Source of the DNA: Henriciella aquimarina
GTDB lineage: Bacteria > Pseudomonadota > Alphaproteobacteria > Caulobacterales > Hyphomonadaceae
DNA length: 64,000 bases
Reading direction: 5' to 3'
Assembly (NCBI RefSeq): GCF_002088975.1
Contig: NZ_NCST01000037.1
Span: 20,095 to 84,094 of the forward strand
The stretch's first letter is position 1, and each line of letters begins with the position of its first letter. Both the position numbers and the translations under genes were made by a program. Below the pieces are notes generated by a model that saw only the letters and a program-made list of their open reading frames with translations, had not been told where the DNA came from and did not search any database. Of the stretch, positions 18,556-25,708 are shown piece after piece.

Positions 18556-18861
18556 ATGGGCGCCAAGCGATGTTTAGAAGATTTTGAAAGCCCTGACCCT
18601 GATTGGGACCCAGTATTCGATAAGGCGCCGCCGGATGCGTGGTCGCGATATAGGAACGTCTCAAAGTTCTGGCTGCTGTGCGATGAGTTGAAAGTGCAAG
18701 ACGCAGCGCTCCTGGTCCTTGGGCTGGAGCCACACCGGCGCGATCTGCGGCACCCGCTACGCGCAAACGGCTCGGACTTCCACCAGCGCAAATGCCCGCA
18801 CTGCCAGGGCGGCATGCCGGGACTGGATATTTCGGAGTGGCTCAAAACCTTCAAATCTTGA
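18556..18861 (+). CDS. Small hypothetical protein of the island
   Basis: A 101-aa protein from an ATG preceded by AGGAG (18543). It is acidic at the N-terminus (LEDFESPDPDWDP), has a helical middle (YRNVSKFWLLCDELKVQDAALLVLGLEP) and a lone CPHC pair near the C-terminus, which could bind zinc with a partner. I do not recognise a family. It sits between the integrase and the toxin-antitoxin pair; an accessory or excision role is possible but unsupported. Confidence 0.55.
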   Translation: MGAKRCLEDFESPDPDWDPVFDKAPPDAWSRYRNVSKFWLLCDELKVQDAALLVLGLEPHRRDLRHPLRANGSDFHQRKCPHCQGGMPGLDISEWLKTFKS

Positions 18862-18886
18862 CATGACAATGCAAATGCATTACCTG
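18858..18886 (+). promoter_or_regulatory. Probable promoter and operator of the toxin-antitoxin operon
   Basis: A perfect -35-like TTGACA at 18858-18863 overlaps the end of the small upstream gene. The -10 region at 18881-18886 is poor (TACCTG). Between them is an inverted repeat AATGC-AAAT-GCATT (18868-18881), placed where an autoregulating antitoxin would bind. Confidence 0.5.
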
Positions 18887-18912
18887 TCGTGATGTCGAAA
18901 GGATCAAATCTC

Positions 18913-19239
18913 ATGCCCGCCGCCATTCAGACCCGCTCCAAGCTGACAGACCGCTATCAGACCACGGTTCCCGCCGAGGTGCGCAAGGCGCTGAAGCTCG
19001 GAAAAAAAGACCAGCTGAAGTATAGCATTTCAGCTGAGGGAGCCGTGCAGATCGAAAAAGAGACTGGCGAGACCGAAGACCCGGCTATGATAGCGTTTCT
19101 TGGATTTCTCGCGCGCGATATGGAAGCCAATCCGGGCCGCATCGAGCCGCTTGGCGCCGACTTCATGGCGCGCGTAGCATCGCTGACGCAGGATGTCGAC
19201 ATCGATCTGGATGCGCCGCTGTCGCCAGACGATGAATGA
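18913..19239 (+). CDS. prlF: PrlF-type antitoxin (AbrB/SpoVT fold)
   Basis: A 108-aa protein with an N-terminal AbrB-like swapped-hairpin DNA-binding domain (SKLTDRYQTTVPAEVRKALKL, residues about 8-30) and an acidic C-terminal tail ending in SPDDE that would wrap the toxin. The ATG at 18913 is preferred over a GTG at 18889 because AAAGGA lies 9 bases before it. PrlF neutralises YhaV and represses its own operon. The toxin gene overlaps by four bases (ATGA), as usual for this pair. Confidence 0.85.
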   Translation: MPAAIQTRSKLTDRYQTTVPAEVRKALKLGKKDQLKYSISAEGAVQIEKETGETEDPAMIAFLGFLARDMEANPGRIEPLGADFMARVASLTQDVDIDLDAPLSPDDE

Positions 19240-19736
19240 CAAAACCCAAGCAGACACCCTTAGTGATCGGGGGATGGACGATATTCGCTCATCCCCTTTT
19301 TCTTGATCAGCTGTCCGAGTTGACCGCGAAGGTCGAGAAGCAGAAGGCGAAAGATTCGGGGGGCTATCACAAGAAGAACAGCGCTAAGCGCCTTGCCGCG
19401 ATCGAGAAGATTGTCACTGAGGTTATTCCGGCTGCCCCCGGCTCACCAGATCATATGCAGGGCGACACGCTTGGCGCGGAAAACAAGCACTGGTTTCGCG
19501 TCAAATTCTTCCAGCAATACAGACTCTTTTATCGTTTCAACTCTAAGGCTAAAGTTATTGTTCTTGGATGGGTGAATGATGAAGGAACCAAGCGCGCCTA
19601 TGACAGCAAGACAGACGCCTACCGCGTTTTCGCGCGCATGCTTGATTCAGGAAACCCGCCAGGAAACTGGGAAGACTTGCTTGGCGAGGCTGAGCAAGCA
19701 GAGGCCGGGCTTGGGGCGGCAATGAAGCGTGTCTGA
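19236..19736 (+). CDS. yhaV: YhaV-type toxin (RelE-superfamily ribonuclease)
   Basis: This 166-aa protein has the YhaV family layout: GWTIFAHPLFLDQLSELTAKVEKQ at the start, the central KRLAAIEKIVTEVIPAAPGS, and the core FRVKFFQQYRLFYRFNSKAKVIVLGWVND, where the basic RelE-fold catalytic residues lie. It ends with YDSKTDAYRVFARMLDSGNPPGNWEDLL. YhaV cleaves RNA in a translation-associated manner when free of PrlF. It overlaps the antitoxin upstream (ATGA) and the restriction gene downstream (8 bases), so toxin and restriction subunit are made from one message. Confidence 0.9.
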   Translation: MTKPKQTPLVIGGWTIFAHPLFLDQLSELTAKVEKQKAKDSGGYHKKNSAKRLAAIEKIVTEVIPAAPGSPDHMQGDTLGAENKHWFRVKFFQQYRLFYRFNSKAKVIVLGWVNDEGTKRAYDSKTDAYRVFARMLDSGNPPGNWEDLLGEAEQAEAGLGAAMKRV

Positions 19737-22096
19737 AGAAACCGAAGCCGACACGCGCGCAAACCGGATCGACCCGGTACTCGCCGCCGCTGGCTGGACA
19801 ACAACGCCGGGCGCACGGGTGCGCCGGGAGCTGATCTGTCCCGGCCGCATCATGAGCGGCGGGCGGCGCGGGAAATCCAAGACCGCCGATTATGTCTTCG
19901 AATATCGCGGCCAGAAGCTCGCTGTCATGGAAGCGAAAAAGGCAGGTGTCGGCCATAGCGTCGGCATGGGCCAGGCCAAGGACTATGCCGGGCGGCTGAA
20001 GGTCCGCTTCGGCTTTTCCAGCAACGGGATCGGCTGGCGCGAAGTCGATATGGTGGCGGGCGCCGAACGGGATATCGCCCTGCCATTCCCGACACCTGAT
20101 GAACTCTGGAACCGCATCTTCTCCGAAGACAATCGCTGGCGGGACCGCTTCGGCGATGTGTCCTTCGAGACGGGCGGCGGCAAATGGGAAGCGCGCTATT
20201 ACCAGCACAATGCGATCAATGCGGTTCTGGAAGCCGTGGCGAAGGGTAGAAAGCGGATTCTGCTGACCCTGGCGACCGGGACGGGCAAGACCAGTATCGC
20301 GTTCCAGATCGCCTGGAAGCTGTTTCACGCCAGCTGGAATCTGTCGGGTGAGCCAGTGCGCCGCCCACGAGTCCTGTTTTTGGCAGACCGCAACATCCTC
20401 GCCGATCAGGCTTTCAATTCATTTTCCGCCTTCGAGGCGGGGGCTCTGTCACGGGTGAACCCCAAGGAGATCAAGAAGCGCGACGGCAACATGCCGAAGA
20501 ACGCCAGCGTCTTCTTCTCCATCTTCCAGACCATGATGACGAGCGGGGCAGCCGAAGAAGGCGAGGATGAGACGGGCGAGATCGTGTCCAATGGCCCCCC
20601 CCAACTACCTCCAATATCCGCCGGACTTCTTTGATTTCATCGTGATCGATGAATGCCACAGGGGCGGTGCGAATGATGAAAGCACTTGGCGGGCCATTCT
20701 GGAGCACTTCTCGCCTGCCGTGCAGCTTGGCCTGACAGCCACACCGAAACGGACGATCAATGTCGACACTTACGACTATTTCGGCGAGCCCGTTTACACC
20801 TATGCCCTGAAGGAGGGGATCGAGGATGGCTTTCTCACGCCGTTCAAGGTGCGCCAGATGGCGAGTACGATCGATGAGTATGTCTTCGGGGCGGGCGATA
20901 CCGTGATCGACGGCGAGATCGAGGAAGACCGCAAATATACGGAAGGCGACTTCAACACGAAGATCGTGATCGAGGAGCGCGAACGCAGCCGCGTCCGGGA
21001 GTTCATGAAACAGATCGACCCGCGCCAGAAGACCTTGGTTTTCTGCGCCACGCAGGACCATGCGGCCCGCGTGCGCGACTATATCAATGAAATGAAAGTG
21101 GTGCCTGATCCTCATTATTGTGAGCGGGTGACGGCTGAAGACGGTGAGATCGGCGAAGCGCACCTGCGCACCTTCCAGGACAATGAGAAAACCATCCCGA
21201 CCATCCTCACGACGTCCCAGAAGCTCTCGACCGGCGTCGATGCGCGCAACATCCGCAATATCGTTCTGATGCGGCCCGTCCGCTCCATGATCGAGTTCAA
21301 ACAGATCATTGGGCGCGGCACCCGCACCTTCGAGGGCAAGGACTATTTCACGATATACGACTTCGTGAAGGCCTATGAGCACTTCAACGATCCCGAATGG
21401 GACGGCGAACCTCTGGAGCCGGACCGGCCCGCTGTGATTGACGGAGAAGGACAGACGGCCGGTGGCATGGAAGACCCGGGCGAAGATTATGTGGACGATA
21501 GCCCTGGTGAACCGCGCCCGGCGAGGATCCGCGTCCAGCTTGCCGACGGGAAAGAACGGCGCATTCAGTACATGGCATCTACAAGCTACTGGGTGGATGG
21601 GAAACCGATCGGCGCTGAAGAGTTCATGAAGCGCCTCTTTGGCGACCTTTCCGACATTGTGTCCGGCGAGGACGAGCTGCGCGAGAAATGGAGCGATCCG
21701 GAATTACGGGCAAAGCTCTTCACCGTGCTGGAAGAGCGTGGGTACGATCTTGAGCGCCTGGAAGACATGAGCACACTGATTGATGCGCGGGACAGCGATA
21801 TTTTTGACGTGCTTGCCTATGTCCGCTTCTCACTGGACCCGAAGACAAGGCGGGACCGAGCTGACAGCGCACGAGAACATGGCCTGGAAGGATTCGAACT
21901 GGAGATGCGCGACTTCCTCAAGGATGTGCTGCATGCTTATGAAAGAGATGGCGTTACCGAGCTGGGCTACAACAAGCTCGGCGATCTTTTGCGTGTGCGT
22001 TATGGGTCCACTGGCGATGCGAAACGCAGACTAGGTGAAATCGGTGAAATACGCAGCGCCTTCTCGGCGGTGCAAAGATATCTATATGCAACGTAG
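19729..22096 (+). pseudogene. hsdR: Type I restriction R-subunit-like nuclease-helicase, interrupted at a C8 tract
   Basis: Two frames make one about 788-aa HsdR-like protein. The N-terminal nuclease has a PD-(D/E)xK site (Asp54, then VMEAKK with Glu68/Lys70). A superfamily 2 helicase follows: LATGTGKTS (Lys187), VIDECHRGG, LGLTATPKR, TLVFCATQDHA and FKQIIGRGTR. The C-terminal region resembles the EcoEI-type R subunit. The frame breaks in a run of eight C at 20595-20602; seven would restore NGPPNYLQYP. This is compatible with phase variation, a mutation or a sequencing error. The GTG start overlaps yhaV by 8 bases. No hsdM or hsdS lies in the window, which would leave it without specificity or modification. 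Confidence 0.82.
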
Positions 22097-22107
22097 CCGC
22101 GCAAAAT

Positions 22108-22127
22108 GCGGGTACATTTGCGGGTAT
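22108..22127. repeat. GCGGGTAT-type repeats, probable integrase arm sites (right)
   Basis: GCGGGTAC (22108-22115) and GCGGGTAT (22120-22127) lie 11 bases after the restriction gene stop. They match the cluster before the integrase at the other end of the island. Confidence 0.5.
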
Positions 22128-22187
22128 ATCCATATTTCTCGATTTAAAAAAACAATAAAAACAGACGACTAATTCATTGATTTGATG

Positions 22188-22226
22188 CCTCTCCTGGCAC
22201 CAGGCTCTATTTTCCAAGACAAATTA
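22188..22226. repeat. Degenerate right attachment site (attR)
   Basis: CCTCTCCTGGCACCA copies the tRNA-Leu 3' end minus one G, and TTTTCCAAGAC downstream matches TTTTCCGAGAC that follows the tRNA. Together they suggest the original chromosomal continuation of the tRNA locus. Confidence 0.55.
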
Positions 22227-22375
22227 ACAAAGCTCTGGAGATGCTCCCGCGTGGCGTGAAAGGGATGTATTCTGACAACAAAAGCGCTGCTTATCCGGAC
22301 AGGAATTGGCGTGATGAACAATTGCGGCGCGGTTGTCGGTTGCACCGTCAAACCCGGTCCCGAGGAGGTGCCGCG

Positions 22376-22660
22376 TCATGAAGCTCTCTCCTCGGAACCT
22401 GGCGGCATCCACGGATGAATGATGTCTTTCAGGTTTCTGAGCTCCTCGATCTGGCGGTGGAGGATCATCCGCAGGCCGCTCACTTTCGGATCTTCAAGCT
22501 CGCTCCCGGCAACCGCGTCGGAGACGACGAAAAGCTCTGCCATGACAGTGTAAAGCCGGTCGGCAACATCGACGGTGTCAAACGCACCGCGTTCCCTTCT
22601 GGTCTCTCGCGCGAGCCGGCTGCGGTTTCGCGACGAAGCGGATTTCCGGCGTTTGCTCAT
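22376..22660 (-). CDS. Small hypothetical protein, basic N-terminus
   Basis: A 94-aa protein starting at the ATG at 22660, which has GGGAG 9 bases upstream; the open frame extends to 22693 but that start is less likely. The first 24 residues are very basic (MSKRRKSASSRNRSRLARET) and the rest is mostly helical (YTVMAELFVVSDAVAG, RMILHRQIEELRNLKDIIHPW). No family is recognised. It lies just outside the island's right end and is divergent from the XRE gene, so it may be a leftover of earlier insertions. Confidence 0.5.
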   Translation of the reverse strand: MSKRRKSASSRNRSRLARETRRERGAFDTVDVADRLYTVMAELFVVSDAVAGSELEDPKVSGLRMILHRQIEELRNLKDIIHPWMPPGSEERAS

Positions 22661-22891
22661 GAGCGCCGCTCCCAAAAACAAGAGACCGCGCAAGACACCG
22701 GGAGATCGGGCGAAGGCTGGCCGGCCCAGCGAATCAGTTCCCTCTGTGGCACTGTTGGCTCCTTTGATCTGCTCGTATGCCGTAACAATTTTCTCTGTTT
22801 TTCGAAACTAATATTCTAAAATCCGAGATAATTGTCAATCGCTTTCCGAGGCTTTATTGCGTTTAAAAGAGCCTGCCTTCAGTTTTCGAGC

Positions 22892-23137
22892 ATGATCACG
22901 CCCGAACAATGCCGTGCGGCCCGCGCGCTCCTGGACTGGACCCAACTGCACTTGGCAAATGAGGCTAAAGTCAGCGATTTCACCATTCGCAATTTTGAGC
23001 GGGGAAGGACCGCTCTGAAAGCAAGTACAGCCCAGCTGGTTCGCATGATTTTCGAAGCCAATGGCCTTGTTTTTATCGACGAGAATGGCGGCGGGCCAGG
23101 CGTCCGACTGGAAAAGCCGGTCAAGGGCAAGGCCTAG
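22892..23137 (+). CDS. Small XRE-family DNA-binding regulator
   Basis: An 81-aa protein that is almost only a helix-turn-helix: CRAARALLDWTQLHLANEAKVSDFTIRNFERGRTALKAS contains the XRE pattern (Q-x-x-L-A, then the recognition helix and F-E-R-G-R), followed by VRMIFEANGLVFIDENGG, a tail shared by many small alphaproteobacterial XRE repressors. The ATG at 22892 is used since the upstream extension has no protein-like character. Targets are unknown; self-regulation or control of the divergent small gene is plausible. Confidence 0.72.
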   Translation: MITPEQCRAARALLDWTQLHLANEAKVSDFTIRNFERGRTALKASTAQLVRMIFEANGLVFIDENGGGPGVRLEKPVKGKA

Positions 23138-23226
23138 CCCCTAATTGCACTGCCGCTCCGTCTTCGGCTGGTGTTGTATGCTGATAGCTTATTGGTCTGA
23201 AACATCTCCATACTCGGGAAGATCTC

Positions 23227-23259
23227 AAAGTTGACTAAGATATGCTCTTGCTCAACTTT
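23227..23259. terminator. Possible bidirectional terminator between convergent genes
   Basis: Arms AAAGTTGA and TCAACTTT (8 bp, loop of 17) lie in the 203-bp gap between the convergent XRE and SDR genes. The T-rich arm ends suit either direction, but the stem is A/T-rich and weak. Confidence 0.35.
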
Positions 23260-23340
23260 CCCGCCGCCGCTGTCTGCCTGAGCGATGGGAATACGAGGCC
23301 GAAGCCCAGAAGGGCTTTGTACGCGTTTCTCAAAACCTGA

Positions 23341-24186
23341 TCAGTCTTGCGATTGGAGAAACGTCTCCCTCGCCTTCTGGAGTGTGGCGACGAGGTTATG
23401 GGGGTCCCCGGCTGTCACGCCGCCATCAACAGCAAGGATTTGCCCTGTCACGTGCAGGGAGCGGTCACTTCCAAGAAAAAGGGCCGCATTTGCCACATCG
23501 CTCGGAGAGGCCCGCCGCCTGAGTGGCTGGGTCGCCATCCAGACCTCGTCGAGGCGTGCCTTCAGCTCCGCCTGAGCCTGCTCCGACAGGCCGGGTTCGG
23601 CGAAAGCGCTCATCCCGGTGGGAATGCGGCCGGGCGCCAGCCCGTTCACCCGGATGCCGTATTCGCCAAGATCAATTGCCAGGGATCTGGTGAGGTTGAT
23701 GACGCCGGCCTTGGCGGCGCGATAGGCGGAAAGCGAATAGCCGGCTGTGACACCCCCCGTTGAAGTGGTGTTGATGATCGAGCCCCCGCCGGCCTTTACC
23801 ATCTCGCGCGCCGTGATCTGGCTGCCATACATGACGCCAGCGAGATTAATACGCATGACCTTGTCGAAGTCATCGAGGGGGTCGTCCAGAAACCGGTCGT
23901 GGAACGCACCGGGAAAGCCGGCATTGTTGACCATGATGTCCAGGCCCTGAAACGCCGAGACGGCGTCATCCACAAGCGCTTCAAGGTCAGCGCGCACACT
24001 GACATCGGTGCGCAGGAAACGCGCGCTTCCCCCCAGATGCGAGGCCAGGGCCGCGCCATTCTGCGCATCCAGGTCTGCAATGACGACCTTTGCCCCTTCG
24101 GCCACGAACAGTTCTGCGGTGGCCCTGCCAATCCCTTTCGCCCCACCTGTGACGATCGCCACCTTGCCTGAAAGCTCATCGGCCAT
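23341..24186 (-). CDS. Short-chain dehydrogenase/reductase
   Basis: A classical SDR of 281 aa. TGGAKGIGRA (residues about 12-21) binds NAD(P), DLDAQN after the second strand suggests an acidic residue favouring NAD, NNAGFPG follows, and the catalytic S-Y-K is seen in TTSTGGVTAGYSLSAYRAAKAG. The ATG at 24186 has GGGAGG upstream and is preferred over the longer frame. It follows an aromatic-acid-type MFS transporter on the same strand with a 55-bp gap, so a role in oxidising an imported alcohol or ring compound is likely. The substrate is not identifiable. Confidence 0.85.
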   Translation of the reverse strand: MADELSGKVAIVTGGAKGIGRATAELFVAEGAKVVIADLDAQNGAALASHLGGSARFLRTDVSVRADLEALVDDAVSAFQGLDIMVNNAGFPGAFHDRFLDDPLDDFDKVMRINLAGVMYGSQITAREMVKAGGGSIINTTSTGGVTAGYSLSAYRAAKAGVINLTRSLAIDLGEYGIRVNGLAPGRIPTGMSAFAEPGLSEQAQAELKARLDEVWMATQPLRRRASPSDVANAALFLGSDRSLHVTGQILAVDGGVTAGDPHNLVATLQKARETFLQSQD

Positions 24187-24241
24187 TGTGGCCTCCCTTG
24201 TTTCTGGTTTGTGGACACGGCCTTGCCCGGGCACCAGGCAG

Positions 24242-25510
24242 CTACTGTGCCTCCCGCCGGGCCCGGTTACTCAGGAAAACGCCGACACTGCCAATCAGGC
24301 CGAGCACAGCCATCACGGCGAACAGCGCCATGGGCGTCAATCCGGCGCTGGACATGAAACCGATCGAGAGCGGTCCAATACCGGCGCCGATGCGAGACGA
24401 AATCATCGCCGTGCCAAAGGCAGCGACGCGGTATTGTGTGGGGACGAGGTCGCCCACGATATAGGTGATGGTTACCTGCGACCCCACACCGAAAAAGCCG
24501 GCAAGAAAGCAAAGCACCATTGTCGTCGTCTGATCCCCTGACAGCACACCGAGACAGAGGATGGACAAGGCTGCCCCAGCATAGGCGGGAATAGCCACCT
24601 TGAACGGGCCCAGACGGTCGACCAGAAAGCCCAGGATGAGGAACGCGACCATTGCCCCGCCCATGAGAAGGCCGCCGGAAAGGGCCGCTGTTGCCTTGGA
24701 AAACCCGGTGTAGACAAGCAAGGTCGGTGTCCAGCTCATCAGGATATAGCCGAGCCCGGCGCTGAAGATGTTGGTTACGAAAATGATGGCGAACGCGATG
24801 CCGCCAGCTTTCAGAAGCGAGCGGATAACACCCCCTTCAGCCTTCTCCTGTGCCGTCTCAGACACCGGTGCATCCGCCGCTGCAGGACGCCTTTCACGCG
24901 GGATAGCGGCAAAAAGGGACGGCAATAGCAGGATCGGCAGTACACAGCCGATCCAGAAAAGCGGTCGCCACCCATACTGGGAGGAAATCGTCGCCGAGAG
25001 AAGCCCGCCACACAGGCCGCCCGCCGGTATGGCGCACATGACGAGCGAGAGCGATCTTGCACGCACCTTTCGCGGGACGGAATCCATCATCGCACCGAAC
25101 AGCAAGGGCATGGCCATGCCGAGCCCGATCCCGGCAAAGAAGCGTATAACGACCAGCACAGGCCCTGTACTGATCAGGGAGGTGATGATGGAGCCGATGG
25201 AGATCCAGAACAGGCAGAGCATGAGAACGGCCCGCCGGCCGAATTTCATTTCCAGATGGGCGGCCGGTACGGCGCCGAACATGCCGCCGATCAGCCCCGC
25301 GCTGAAAACCCAGCCCAGAATACTGGACGACAGGGTCAGCTCTTCCTGCATATAGGGCGCCGCAAAGGCAATCACTTGCGAGTCATAGCCATCGACCAGC
25401 CCCGCTGCGACGCAGAAACAGATGAGGAAGATGTCCTTCCTGTTCAACGCACGATCGGCCTCTGTATCTTCCGGGGCCTGGTCAGAAGCGGGAGCCACAC
25501 TACGCATATT
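24242..25510 (-). CDS. MFS transporter, aromatic acid:H+ symporter-like
   Basis: About 422 aa with 12 predicted membrane segments. The first helix carries the AAHS signature with acidic residue (CVAAGLVDGYDSQVIAFAAPYM), and the loop between TM2 and TM3 has AAHLEMKFGRRAVL, the MFS A motif variant. The family imports benzoate-like or other small carboxylates with protons. The ATG at 25510 with AAAGG upstream is preferred to the frame opening at 25543. It lies between a TonB receptor and an SDR on the same strand, fitting outer- and inner-membrane uptake followed by oxidation. Confidence 0.82.
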   Translation of the reverse strand, partial: NMRSVAPASDQAPEDTEADRALNRKDIFLICFCVAAGLVDGYDSQVIAFAAPYMQEELTLSSSILGWVFSAGLIGGMFGAVPAAHLEMKFGRRAVLMLCLFWISIGSIITSLISTGPVLVVIRFFAGIGLGMAMPLLFGAMMDSVPRKVRARSLSLVMCAIPAGGLCGGLLSATISSQYGWRPLFWIGCVLPILLLPSLFAAIPRERRPAAADAPVSETAQEKAEGGVIRSLLKAGGIAFAIIFVTNIFSAGLGYILMSWTPTLLVYTGFSKATAALSGGLLMGGAMVAFLILGFLVDRLGPFKVAIPAYAGAALSILCLGVLSGDQTTTMVLCFLAGFFGVGSQVTITYIVGDLVPTQYRVAAFGTAMISSRIGAGIGPLSIGFMSSAGLTPMALFAVMAVLGLIGSVGVFLSNRARREAQ

Positions 25511-25671
25511 CGAAACACCTTTAAAAAATTGCGGCCTTTGCACCTAATAAAAAGAATTGGTCTCAGGAAAACATATCTGGTCGATCATCTTTGATGGGTG
25601 TGTCGCCGGCTGGCCTCCCCTGCCCCGCCTTAAGCCTGCAGAACACAAGGATGCCGCCGGCGCACAAACGC

Positions 25672-25705
25672 AAAGCCCCGCACGCCGTGGGACGTACGGG
25701 GCTTT
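25672..25705 (-). terminator. Rho-independent terminator after the TonB receptor
   Basis: Read on the minus strand, arms AAAGCCCCG and CGGGGCTTT form a perfect 9-bp stem with a 16-base loop four bases beyond the receptor stop, ending in T-rich sequence. It separates the receptor from the MFS/SDR genes, at least in part. Confidence 0.7.
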
Positions 25706-25708
25706 CCA

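Larger units (their letters stand above)
17052..22226 (+). mobile_element. Integrative genomic island in tRNA-Leu(CAG)
   Basis: The element starts at the tRNA 3' end with a P4-type integrase and ends just after the restriction gene. The last 16 bases of the tRNA (17052-17067) recur at 22188-22202 with one base missing, followed by a related run (TTTTCCAAGAC against TTTTCCGAGAC). Copies of GCGGGTAT flank both ends (17160-17210 and 22108-22127). Cargo is one small unknown gene, a PrlF/YhaV toxin-antitoxin pair and an R-subunit-like restriction gene. The right attachment copy is decayed, so the island may no longer excise. Confidence 0.75.

Noticed and set aside
22314..22421. Short plus-strand frame near the island's right end with AGGAA upstream
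   Set aside because: Only about 35 residues, no known motif, and it overlaps a better-supported minus-strand gene.
22415..22819. 134-codon plus-strand open frame opposite the small basic protein
   Set aside because: Composition and lack of start signals favour the minus-strand gene, which has GGGAG correctly spaced.
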